DNA of 8,951 bases from contig JAKPAR010000007.1 of assembly GCA_029779375.1 (NCBI GenBank), positions 1 to 8,951 on the forward strand, given 5' to 3'. Positions 1 to 6,083 of this stretch are shown in pieces. A program made the translations under genes and the position numbers. Under the pieces are notes generated by a model that had not been told where the DNA came from, searched no databases, and saw nothing but the letters and a program-made list of their open reading frames with translations. How positions within the stretch are numbered: the first letter of the stretch is position 1; every line of letters starts with the position of its first letter. This stretch comes from Bacillota bacterium (GTDB lineage Bacteria > Bacillota > Clostridia > Tissierellales > Sporanaerobacteraceae).

Positions 1-366
1 GGTATTCTTTCAATCATAGCTATTATATTTCCTAAACAATTGATGAAAATATTCATAGATGATGTAAATGTAATAGAAGTTGGAAAGTCCATGATTCAAA
101 TAATGATACCTGCATTAGCCCTTGGTGGAGCTGCTATGGGACTGGGTTCAGTTTTCGCTGGTTCGGGTCACAATACTCCTTTTTTATTGTCTAGTTTGAT
201 ATCTAGATGGGGAGTACAAGTACCACTCATTTTCTTAGCCACAAAAGTATTCCATTTATCAGTAATATACGTATGGATTAGTTTTTTAGTTGCAGATGCA
301 GCTGAAATGCTTGTAGTATTTATAGCCTATAAAAGAGGAACTTGGGAAAATAAAAGAGTTTCATAA
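1..366 (+). CDS. MATE-family efflux transporter, C-terminal part (5' end outside window)
   Basis: The reading frame is open from base 1 to the TAA at 364-366 and gives about 121 residues, roughly the last quarter of a MATE exporter (family length usually 440-460). MATE proteins are cytoplasmic-membrane antiporters that expel drugs or cationic metabolites using Na+ or H+ gradients. The visible part shows three hydrophobic segments: the first around the Gly/Ala-rich stretch SMIQIMIPALALGGAAMG, the second around FLLSSLISRWGVQVPLIF, and the third around VIYVWISFLVADAAEM. It ends with a basic tail after a Gly-Thr-Trp, typical of the C-terminal bundle of the family. The internal ATG at base 40 is not the start, because the frame continues upstream without a stop. 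The gene is followed at once by a bidirectional hairpin. Substrate cannot be inferred. The MATE call is from overall pattern, not a unique motif. Confidence 0.75.
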   Translation, partial: GILSIIAIIFPKQLMKIFIDDVNVIEVGKSMIQIMIPALALGGAAMGLGSVFAGSGHNTPFLLSSLISRWGVQVPLIFLATKVFHLSVIYVWISFLVADAAEMLVVFIAYKRGTWENKRVS

Positions 367-370
367 TTTA

Positions 371-405
371 AAACACTCCTCAAACTATGAGTTTAAGGAG
401 TGTTT
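371..405. terminator. Bidirectional intrinsic terminator between MATE gene and patB-like gene
   Basis: A 10-bp stem, AAACACTCCT (371-380) with AGGAGTGTTT (396-405), is extended inward by AAACT/AGTTT after one mismatch, leaving a 3-nt loop. A T-rich stretch follows on both strands. It sits 4 nt after the MATE stop and 5 nt after the minus-strand aminotransferase-fold gene, so it can end both convergent transcripts. Confidence 0.85.
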
Positions 406-410
406 ATTTA

Positions 411-1607
411 TTATAATCTATTCACTGCTTCTTCTATTCTCTTTAGCCCTTCTTTAAGGGTTGAACGAGGACATCCTATATTTAATCGTACAAAACTTCC
501 ACATCTTCTAGAAAAATTAGATCCTGGATTGACTCCAACTTTAGCTTCATTCACAAAAAAGTCCATGAGTTGCTCCCCTTCCAAACCCAATCCACTACAA
601 TCAAGCCATACAAGATAGGTAGCTTCAGGCCTAATTGGCACAATTTGGGGTATTTTTTCTTCAAAATATTTCATGAGGAAATTTAAATTATCTTCAAGAT
701 ACACCAAAAGCTCTTCCAGCCACTCTTCACCATTTTTATAGGCTACTTCCAAGGCAATACTTCCAAATATATTTCCACCATCTATATGTAAAGTCTCTAG
801 TGTATTGTTAAACATACTTCTAATTCTTTTATTAGGTATGATAATAGCTGATGTAGAGAGTCCTGCAAGGCTGAAAGTCTTACTTGGAGAAATACAAGTT
901 ATTGTGCACTGGGCCAATTCTTCCGACAATGAAGCTATTGGAATATGCTTATGTCCACTATATATAATATCAGAATGTATTTCATCAGAAACAATAAGTA
1001 TATTGTTTTCTACACATATTCTGCCTAATTCCAACAATTCATCTTTGTTCCAAGATCTACCTGTTGGGTTGTGAGGATTGCATAATAAAAGCATTTTTAC
1101 TCTATTGTCAAATTCACCGCTATCTTGTATACATATTTGTTCCCTCAACTTGTCCAAATCCATATGATAATGATTGTCTCTTAAAATAAGTTCATTGTCT
1201 ACTTTGATTCTGCCATTAGCTTCTACTACTGATTGAAATGGAGGATAAATTGGAGATTGTATGACCACTTTATCTCCAGGATGTGTAAATGTATTGACAC
1301 ACATGCTCAAGGCAGGTACAATACCAGGACTAAATGTTATCCATTCACTATCTATATCCCATCCATGCCTTTTTTTAACCCAATCTACTACAGTTTCATT
1401 GTAGGATTGTCCTCTGTATGTATAGCCATATATCCCATGTTCAACTCTCTTTCTCATAGCTTCTATGACTTCTATGGGAGCCTTAAAATCCGTATCAGCA
1501 ACCCACATGGGGACTATATCATCTCTACCAAATACATCCTTGCAGCTGTCCCATTTCGAACTATTGGTGCCTCTTCTTTCTATAACTTCATCAAAATCAT
1601 AGTTCAT
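411..1607 (-). CDS. patB: PatB/MalY-type PLP-dependent C-S lyase (cystathionine beta-lyase-like)
   Basis: A 398-residue fold-type I aminotransferase-like enzyme of the cytoplasm. The family cleaves the C-S bond of cystathionine or cysteine conjugates to a thiol (or H2S), pyruvate and ammonia. Visible hallmarks are an N-terminal FDEVIERRGTNSSKWD segment typical of PatB/MalY, NPHNPTGR at about 177-184, SDEIHSD at about 207-213 (Asp208 contacts the PLP pyridine), SPSKTFSLAG with the Schiff-base Lys at 243, and a C-terminal VRLNIGCPR with the substrate-carboxylate Arg at about 374. The full length matches the family. I chose the ATG at 1605-1607 because AGGAGGAAGG (1611-1620) lies 3-4 nt upstream. 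The longer frame from 1625 would place that ribosome binding site inside the gene. It appears monocistronic, divergent from the thioesterase gene. Family assignment is strong. The physiological substrate (cystathionine or cysteine desulfhydration) is inferred. Confidence 0.9.
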   Translation of the reverse strand: MNYDFDEVIERRGTNSSKWDSCKDVFGRDDIVPMWVADTDFKAPIEVIEAMRKRVEHGIYGYTYRGQSYNETVVDWVKKRHGWDIDSEWITFSPGIVPALSMCVNTFTHPGDKVVIQSPIYPPFQSVVEANGRIKVDNELILRDNHYHMDLDKLREQICIQDSGEFDNRVKMLLLCNPHNPTGRSWNKDELLELGRICVENNILIVSDEIHSDIIYSGHKHIPIASLSEELAQCTITCISPSKTFSLAGLSTSAIIIPNKRIRSMFNNTLETLHIDGGNIFGSIALEVAYKNGEEWLEELLVYLEDNLNFLMKYFEEKIPQIVPIRPEATYLVWLDCSGLGLEGEQLMDFFVNEAKVGVNPGSNFSRRCGSFVRLNIGCPRSTLKEGLKRIEEAVNRL

Positions 1608-1659
1608 TTTCCTTCCTCCTATCATCTTGTTTATTTATACCATTTCCTTTGTACATCTT

Positions 1660-1703
1660 CTTTGTAACAATTATATTATAACAAAGTTTTATCTGTGAAA
1701 ATA
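1660..1703 (-). promoter_or_regulatory. Probable patB-like promoter with overlapping imperfect dyad
   Basis: On the minus strand a perfect TATAAT lies at 1675-1680, with only weak -35 candidates: TATTTT at 1698-1703 with 17-bp spacing, or TTTTCA at 1696-1701 with 15-bp spacing. The -10 box sits inside an imperfect inverted repeat at 1660-1686 whose outer arms are CTTTGT and ACAAAG. A poor -35 plus a dyad on the -10 box would suit regulated transcription. The regulator is unknown. Confidence 0.45.
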
Positions 1704-1709
1704 AAAAAT

Positions 1710-1738
1710 TTGATACACTAACTTGTCAAACCTATGTA
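1710..1738 (+). promoter_or_regulatory. SigmaA-type promoter for thioesterase gene
   Basis: TTGATA (1710-1715) and TATGTA (1733-1738) are separated by exactly 17 bp, and the predicted transcript start near 1745 gives a leader of about 50 nt. A TAAAAT at 1760-1765 is an alternative -10 but has no -35 match. Confidence 0.5.
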
Positions 1739-1797
1739 GAAAAAAAATCATTTAGGTGTTAAAATATGTTTGATTGACATATAAGGAGGTCTTCAAT

Positions 1798-2217
1798 ATG
1801 GAAAAGATAAATGTAGCACATTTAGTTAAATCCGAAGATTTAAATCATCATGGTACATTATTTGCTGGCAGAATGGCTGAATGGTTTGTAGAAGCTTGCT
1901 TTATTTGTGCAGCAAAAGTCACAGAAAAACCTGAAAATGTGGTCTGCGTCAATATACACGGTCTCACTTTCACCCAGCCCGGAAACAAAGGAGACATCAT
2001 AAATATGGAAACTTCAGTTGCTAAAGCTGGAAGAACTAGTTTTACAGTATACGGCAAAATCACAAAAAACAATTCAGAACATATTGTTTCAGATGGATTT
2101 GTAACTTTTGTATTTGTAGATGAAAATGGAAAAACTATTCCCCACAATATCACTATGGATGAAGCTAAAAGTAGTGAAGAAATAGCTATTAGAGAAAGAG
2201 CAAAAAATTTAAGATAA
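1798..2217 (+). CDS. Acyl-CoA thioesterase, hotdog-fold (YciA/ACOT-like)
   Basis: A 139-residue protein consisting of one hotdog domain. Enzymes of this group hydrolyse acyl-CoA to free acid and CoA in the cytoplasm, usually as hexamers. The family signature is present at residues 16-34 (N-H-H-G-T-L-F-A-G-R-M-A-E-W-F-V-E-A-C): the Asn-x-x-Gly-T-L-F-x-G loop followed by the start of the central helix. In classical YciA-type enzymes an Asp follows in the helix (consensus W-I-D-E). Here that position is Val31, with Glu32 kept, so the catalytic arrangement may differ. I start at ATG 1798-1800, which has AAGGAGGT at 1783-1790 with 7-nt spacing. The upstream in-frame codons from 1774 contain this ribosome binding site. 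It is monocistronic between a divergent C-S lyase and a convergent operon. The acyl chain preference cannot be told. Confidence 0.8.
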   Translation: MEKINVAHLVKSEDLNHHGTLFAGRMAEWFVEACFICAAKVTEKPENVVCVNIHGLTFTQPGNKGDIINMETSVAKAGRTSFTVYGKITKNNSEHIVSDGFVTFVFVDENGKTIPHNITMDEAKSSEEIAIRERAKNLR

Positions 2218-2241
2218 AAAAAGATTATGAAAGTTTCATTA

Positions 2242-2272
2242 AAAAATAGTAGCTGATAAAGCTACTATTTTT
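2242..2272. terminator. Bidirectional intrinsic terminator, thioesterase gene / GntR-SdpI-like operon
   Basis: A perfect 12-bp stem, AAAAATAGTAGC (2242-2253) with GCTACTATTTTT (2261-2272), has a 7-nt loop. A/T runs on both sides supply U-tracts for both strands. It lies 24 nt after the thioesterase stop and 25 nt after the minus-strand membrane-protein gene. Confidence 0.9.
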
Positions 2273-2297
2273 ATACTCTACTTGTACTAGTTTTAAT

Positions 2298-3410
2298 CTA
2301 TTTAGCTAAAAGCAAAATGACTACAGTGATTATAATTGGAAGTATCATGAAAAACATTCCCAATGGTCTTCCTACATTGACAGTCCAACCTACCCCAAAT
2401 CTCTTTTCAATAAATAGAGCTGGATCATCTGGATTGTAATATATAGAATTTCCAAGTTTCCAAAATGCATCATCATCTCTATTCTTTTCTTCATACTCAC
2501 CTTCACCATCAAGCTTAAGTCTACTGCCACCTTGCCCCACTTTTATGGAGATGACAATACTATATACTATTATAATTCCTGTGAATATAAAAAATAAACT
2601 TACAATAGTATTCACACTTCCACCTATTATCCCAAAAGAGTACAAACTAGCCAGTGTAAAAAGAAAATTCATACCTATACCCATAACTAACATATATATA
2701 GACCAAGTTCTCCTAAATATAATATTTCTCTTCACTGATTCTTCTGGATTTTTAGAACTTATTTCTTGTTTTGACCAACCTATGGTTTTATACATAAAAA
2801 AGTACAAAACTCCCATTCCCAATTGAAGTAAAGGCATGAACCATATAAAAGAAGTTTTATCCATATATCCATTTATATTGCCTTGGATATCCCAGTGACT
2901 AGGAATTTTTTCAGGCAAAGTAGGAGCTAAACTTAATCCAATTGCCAAGTTCACTAGAGCTATAATTATGGGAATCGAAAACCACCAAGGTGATATATTT
3001 CCTGCTTTAACTTTTTCCTTGCTAAATTTCATATCTACCACTACTTCTTCTTTGGGCTTTTCCCAATTTTCTTCCTGTTTCAATTTCTTCACTTTACCAT
3101 TTGCACGTAAATAAACTAAAAATAGTACTGCTATATAAATAAAAATAGGCAAAGAAGAAATAACAACTATATTGTCATAAAAATATGCCCAAAGAGAAAG
3201 CAAAATCATTGATGGAATACTTGCTATTACATTTCCAATTACATACTCTTTATATATTTTCTTGAGTCGTACGTTTTCTAATTCTTTTTCTGGTATTCTA
3301 ATTCCAAAATATATATTTTTTCTGGTTATTTTAGGTGTGAGTATTTGCAAAACCAACAAAATAATATAAAAAGACAAGTTCATGATTATAATATAAATCC
3401 TATCTTCCAT
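2298..3410 (-). CDS. DUF1648/DUF5808 multi-pass membrane protein (SdpI-like)
   Basis: A 370-residue integral membrane protein with about eight hydrophobic helices, at roughly 5-25, 57-77, 81-101, 142-162, 188-207, 233-258, 265-288 and 350-369. After helix 4 it carries the DUF1648 signature LPEKIPSHWDIQGNINGYMD (165-184), the extracytoplasmic loop found in SdpI-type proteins. SdpI gives Bacillus subtilis immunity to its killing peptide SDP. The segment 313-343 (DAFWKLGNSIYYNPDDPALF then KRFGVGWTVN) matches the DUF5808 pattern. I start at ATG 3408-3410 because AGGAGGGAG lies just upstream. The start overlaps the end of the GntR gene by 11 nt (ATGGAAGATAG holds both start and stop), so translational coupling is likely. 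The overlap makes it a partner of the repressor. Immunity or envelope-stress protection is an inference; no peptide toxin gene is visible nearby. Confidence 0.8.
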   Translation of the reverse strand: MEDRIYIIIMNLSFYIILLVLQILTPKITRKNIYFGIRIPEKELENVRLKKIYKEYVIGNVIASIPSMILLSLWAYFYDNIVVISSLPIFIYIAVLFLVYLRANGKVKKLKQEENWEKPKEEVVVDMKFSKEKVKAGNISPWWFSIPIIIALVNLAIGLSLAPTLPEKIPSHWDIQGNINGYMDKTSFIWFMPLLQLGMGVLYFFMYKTIGWSKQEISSKNPEESVKRNIIFRRTWSIYMLVMGIGMNFLFTLASLYSFGIIGGSVNTIVSLFFIFTGIIIVYSIVISIKVGQGGSRLKLDGEGEYEEKNRDDDAFWKLGNSIYYNPDDPALFIEKRFGVGWTVNVGRPLGMFFMILPIIITVVILLLAK

Positions 3411-3804
3411 TTTCTCTCTCCCTCCTGCTTTCAATATACTCATCAAAATACCTTTCGCATTGTTTTAAAAACTCATCTTTTCCCATTCCCCTACAATAAG
3501 CATCGGCAACAATAAATTTAAGTTCTTTTTCCAAACTATCATAGTATTCTTTAGTTGCTTCAGGCAATATATCTTTGACCATTGCACCTTTTCTTCTATC
3601 TATAACTAAATATCCTTCATCTTTTAAGACATTGTATGCTTTGTTCACAGTATGCAAATTTATGCCAATATCTTCTGCCAGCTGTCTAACTGAAGGCAAT
3701 TCTTCCCCTGTATTTAATTCTCCCTTAGCTATACCTTCAATTATTTGTCTCCTCAGCTGCTCGTAAATAGGCATTTCTGATTCAAAGTCAATTTTTAGAA
3801 TCAT
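3400..3804 (-). CDS. GntR-family transcriptional regulator, YtrA subfamily (SdpI-like operon)
   Basis: A 134-residue cytoplasmic repressor. Residues 11-76 form a GntR winged helix: MPIYEQLRRQIIEGIAKGEL, then the ELPSVRQLAEDIGINLHTVNKAY helix-turn-helix (35-57), a second helix (58-65), and the wing DRRKGAMV (69-76). The remaining 55 residues are two short charged helices, the reduced C-terminal region that defines the YtrA subfamily, in which ligand pockets are minimal or absent. The start ATG at 3802-3804 follows GAAAGGATGA. The gene is first in a two-gene operon and its stop lies inside the start region of the membrane-protein gene. A perfect palindrome covers its -10 box, strongly suggesting autorepression. 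The inducer is unknown. In related operons the signals are often cell-envelope antibiotics or peptides, but that is not shown here. Confidence 0.9.
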   Translation of the reverse strand: MILKIDFESEMPIYEQLRRQIIEGIAKGELNTGEELPSVRQLAEDIGINLHTVNKAYNVLKDEGYLVIDRRKGAMVKDILPEATKEYYDSLEKELKFIVADAYCRGMGKDEFLKQCERYFDEYIESRRERENGR

Positions 3805-3824
3805 ATTGTTTCATCCTTTCTATT

Positions 3825-3845
3825 TGTTATATATATTATATAACA
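3825..3845. promoter_or_regulatory. Palindromic operator overlapping the -10 of the GntR/SdpI-like operon
   Basis: Perfect 9-bp arms, TGTTATATA (3825-3833) and TATATAACA (3837-3845), are separated by 3 nt. The dyad contains the operon's TATAAT (3835-3840), so a bound dimer would block RNA polymerase. Size and symmetry suit a GntR-family winged-helix dimer. The identity of the binder is inferred from position. Confidence 0.65.
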
Positions 3846-3863
3846 GCAGTGATGGTATTGCAA
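3835..3863 (-). promoter_or_regulatory. SigmaA-type promoter of GntR/SdpI-like operon
   Basis: On the minus strand TTGCAA (3858-3863) and a perfect TATAAT (3835-3840) are separated by exactly 17 bp. The predicted start near 3828 leaves a leader of about 24 nt to the ATG at 3804. Confidence 0.7.
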
Positions 3864-3878
3864 CTATTTTTTCATTTT

Positions 3879-3907
3879 TTGAAGGATTTTATTAACCATT
3901 ATAGAAT
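3879..3907 (+). promoter_or_regulatory. SigmaA-type promoter of the sigma factor gene
   Basis: TTGAAG (3879-3884) and TAGAAT (3902-3907) are separated by 17 bp, and the predicted start near 3914 leaves a short leader. Its -35 lies 15 bp from the -35 of the divergent GntR promoter and 33 bp from the GntR palindrome, so the regulator could also affect this promoter. Confidence 0.6.
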
Positions 3908-3929
3908 ATACTACTAGTAGGTGATAAAA

Positions 3930-4778
3930 ATGAAAAGTTTAGCTATTGATTTTTTAGAAAATTGCGAAATCAATACGAATATCAAATACTCTAATAGAGA
4001 ACTACTCACTTCTTATAGACTGAAAAAAGATATAAATGCAAGAAATGAACTTATAATAAACAATATGGGTCTTGTATATAAAGCAGCTAAGAAAAGATCT
4101 AATGTAAATTCTTCTTTCGCTTTTGAAGATTTAGTGCAAGAAGGAGTCATCGGAATGATGAAAGGAATAGAAAAATTTGACTTAAACAAAAATACTAGTT
4201 TCTCCACATACATATATTATTGGATTACTCATCAGATGGATAGAGCTATTATGAACAATGGTAGACTCATAAGACTTCCTGCTCATATATGGGAAAAGGT
4301 AAATCAAATCAATCAAATAGAAAATGAAAATCAATCTCTAAACAAAGAAATCAACCCAAACTCTGTACCTGAAGAAATAAAAATGGATGAAAAACTATAC
4401 AATGACATAAATTTCTATAGAAAAACATATAATAGCTTTGTTTCCCTAAATACCACTATAAATCTAGACAATGAAGATTCTTATGTTGAACTTCAAGACT
4501 TCATTCCTTCAGATGAACCTTCTATTGAAGAAATAATTGTAGAAAAAGATTTGAAAGAAAATTTAAATAAGGCTTTAAATACCCTATCCCCTAGAGAAAA
4601 AGAAATATTAGCGCTTAGATTTGGTTTTAATGACAATGAACCAAAAACTCTAGAAGAAATAGGAGAAAAATATCATCTTACAAGAGAAAGAATAAGACAA
4701 ATTGAATCTAAAGCGATAAATAAAATAAAATGCTCAAGCAACAAAAATATCCTTCAAGAATATTTAAGCTGCCCTTAA
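3930..4778 (+). CDS. Sigma-70 family RNA polymerase sigma factor, RpoD-like, lacking region 1.1
   Basis: A 282-residue sigma factor that would direct core RNA polymerase to a promoter subset. Region 2 spans about 35-120: core-binding and helix segments NNMGLVYKAA and FEDLVQEGVIGMMKGIEKFD, then FSTYIYYWITHQMDRAI (91-107) and the RLIRLPAHI linker. A degenerate region 3 follows (about 121-200), closing with a SLNTTI and LQDFIPSDE segment as in region 3.2. Region 4 spans 212-270 with LSPREKEILALRFG and the recognition helix TRERIRQIE (251-259), identical in pattern to housekeeping sigmas. No region 1.1 is present, so this is a shorter alternative or group-2-like factor, not the housekeeping RpoD. 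The start is the ATG at 3930 with AGGTGAT upstream; the in-frame GTG at 3921 overlaps that site. No anti-sigma gene is adjacent. Region 2.4 residues for -12 reading are substituted (see findings). The regulon is unknown. Confidence 0.85.
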   Translation: MKSLAIDFLENCEINTNIKYSNRELLTSYRLKKDINARNELIINNMGLVYKAAKKRSNVNSSFAFEDLVQEGVIGMMKGIEKFDLNKNTSFSTYIYYWITHQMDRAIMNNGRLIRLPAHIWEKVNQINQIENENQSLNKEINPNSVPEEIKMDEKLYNDINFYRKTYNSFVSLNTTINLDNEDSYVELQDFIPSDEPSIEEIIVEKDLKENLNKALNTLSPREKEILALRFGFNDNEPKTLEEIGEKYHLTRERIRQIESKAINKIKCSSNKNILQEYLSCP

Positions 4779-4795
4779 CTAAGGCAGCTTATTTT
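4766..4795. terminator. Terminator hairpin formed by the 3' coding ends of sigma and M48 genes
   Basis: An 8-bp GC-containing stem, AAGCTGCC (4766-4773) with GGCAGCTT (4783-4790), has a 9-nt loop and is followed by a short T-run on the plus strand. Left and right arms lie in the last codons of the two convergent genes and the loop holds their stop codons. The U-tract is convincing on plus and weaker on minus. Confidence 0.7.
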
Positions 4796-6023
4796 CATAT
4801 TCGTAACTTAATGCAAAATTTACTCTTTCTTCACAAGATGGATGGCTATAATACCATATTTTATACATATTACTTGGCCTAGGAAGTGCTAGACTTCCTT
4901 CATGAAGTTTTATGAGAGATGAAGCAGTGGCTTCTTTATTCCTTGCCAATTCCAATTCGAATTTATCTGCCTGCCATTCCAATTGTCTAGAATAAGTACT
5001 CACAATGGGCGAAGCAAAAAACATATAGAAATTCAAGACAAATATTAAAAGAGGAAGACATGCAATATCATATAGATGCCTAAAACCAAAATACCCATTG
5101 GAACCCTTTAGTAGCCAAAGAGAAGTCTTATCTACCAAAAATAACAACAATGTAGAAGAAATTCCTCCTAAAATTATACTTTTCCAAATATGTCCCTTTA
5201 CATAATGACCTATTTCATGAGCTGCTATAGCTACTACTTCTTCTCTTTCCAGATTTTCTATGGTAGTGTCCCAAATTACAATTCTTTTAGACTTTAAAAC
5301 TCCTGTCATATAGGCATTCATCTCTTTTGTATCTGCACTTTTATTTACTTGATAAATTTTTGCATCTCCCACTTTAGCCTTCTCAAGTAAAACCTTTATA
5401 TCTCTTTCAAGTTCCTTATCCTCCAATGCAGTATATTTGTTGAATAAGGGATCAATATACATAGGACTTACGAAACTTGAAAAAAAATATACAGGAATTG
5501 ATATAAGTCCTAAATACAGCCACCATCTATTTGGACTCTTGTATATAAGATAAAACGGAAACCACATAAAAAGTAAAGATAAAACTAAATTTAAACCGAA
5601 TTCTTTAAATACAATTTCAGCCCATCTTCCAATAGATTGATTTGAAAGACCAAATCTGTGCTTAATTACAAATCCACTATAATATCTAATAGGAAGAGTC
5701 AATATAAAATCTATGAGAATGTATAAAACTAAATATATAAGTATTATGTAAAATCTATTGTTAGTCCTATTTTCAGCAAATGCTTTGATTTTACTTGACA
5801 ATCCAGTAGTTAATATTAAAAGTGGAATCAAAAAACTTACAATTAAATTTACTGCCCAAATTTTTAAATTAGTTTTTCTATAAGCATAGGCTTCTTTTGA
5901 AATATTAGGATACTCCAATTTTAACTTTTGCATGTTCTTATATTCACTGACAAAAATTAATGCTATGAAGAGTATTAGAAATAAAAAAAAGAAAATGAAA
6001 AATAATATTATTTTTTTATCCAA
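4779..6023 (-). CDS. M48-family zinc metalloprotease, Ste24/CAAX prenyl protease 1-like
   Basis: About 414 residues from the preferred start. It is an integral membrane zinc endopeptidase. The first two thirds hold hydrophobic helices near 4-26, 54-74, 90-112, 142-162 and 167-187, matching the membrane N-domain of Ste24-type M48 enzymes. The catalytic motif HEIGH is at 269-273 (His269 and His273 bind zinc, Glu270 is catalytic), two more helices follow near 281-298 and 321-338, and the third zinc ligand is Glu349 in EWQADKFE, with Asp353. A late SHPSCEERV (about 393-401) matches the family's conserved HP motif. I favour the TTG at 6021-6023: AGGGAG (6031-6036) sits 7 nt upstream, and the protein then starts with Lys-Lys before the first helix. 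A second TTG at 6057-6059 (12 extra residues) has AGGAGA at 6065-6070. Role is probably membrane-protein or envelope quality control. No prenylation pathway is implied. Confidence 0.88.
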   Translation of the reverse strand: MDKKIILFFIFFFLFLILFIALIFVSEYKNMQKLKLEYPNISKEAYAYRKTNLKIWAVNLIVSFLIPLLILTTGLSSKIKAFAENRTNNRFYIILIYLVLYILIDFILTLPIRYYSGFVIKHRFGLSNQSIGRWAEIVFKEFGLNLVLSLLFMWFPFYLIYKSPNRWWLYLGLISIPVYFFSSFVSPMYIDPLFNKYTALEDKELERDIKVLLEKAKVGDAKIYQVNKSADTKEMNAYMTGVLKSKRIVIWDTTIENLEREEVVAIAAHEIGHYVKGHIWKSIILGGISSTLLLFLVDKTSLWLLKGSNGYFGFRHLYDIACLPLLIFVLNFYMFFASPIVSTYSRQLEWQADKFELELARNKEATASSLIKLHEGSLALPRPSNMYKIWYYSHPSCEERVNFALSYEYENKLP

Positions 6024-6030
6024 TTTACCA

Positions 6031-6036
6031 CTCCCT
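6031..6036 (-). promoter_or_regulatory. Ribosome binding site deciding a TTG start of the M48 gene
   Basis: AGGGAG on the minus strand lies 7 nt before the TTG at 6021-6023, optimal spacing. A competing AGGAGA at 6065-6070 lies 5 nt before the TTG at 6057-6059. No ATG start with a ribosome binding site exists in this region. Confidence 0.55.
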
Positions 6037-6054
6037 CTCTTATATATTATAAGT

Positions 6055-6083
6055 AACAATAAGGTCTCCTATTACATATTTTA
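6055..6083 (+). promoter_or_regulatory. SigmaK-like promoter for the small hydrophobic protein gene
   Basis: AACA (6055-6058), a 16-bp spacer, and CATATTTTA (6075-6083) match the Bacillus SigmaK consensus (mACm, 16-17 bp, CATAnnnTA) at every defined position. The predicted start near 6089 leaves a leader of about 24 nt holding AAGGAGGTG (6096-6104). A TATATT at 6082-6087 is a possible vegetative -10 instead, without a good -35. AT-rich sequence can produce such matches by chance. Confidence 0.45.

Noticed and set aside
1233..1667. Plus-strand open frame of 144 codons over the 5' part of the C-S lyase gene
   Set aside because: It is antisense to a complete enzyme with all active-site motifs, has no ribosome binding site, and has a composition typical of a reverse-strand shadow. 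The same applies to the other antisense frames over 400-1074, 1848-2153, 2545-2826, 3575-3766, 4013-4213, 6718-6921 and 7371-7850.
1773..1778. Perfect TTGACA as a -35 box for a promoter
   Set aside because: It lies immediately before the thioesterase ribosome binding site, so a matching -10 would fall at or beyond the start codon (about 1796-1801), which would give a leaderless or truncated message. It is treated as chance.
1608..1797. Riboswitch or T-box leader for the C-S lyase gene
   Set aside because: The predicted leader is only about 60 nt, with no terminator hairpin, no T-box sequence and no SAM-riboswitch-like helices.
3411..3446. N-terminal extension of the SdpI-like protein by 12 residues
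   Set aside because: It would swallow the AGGAGGGAG ribosome binding site and increase the overlap with the GntR gene. The ATG at 3410 is better supported and leads directly into the first membrane helix.
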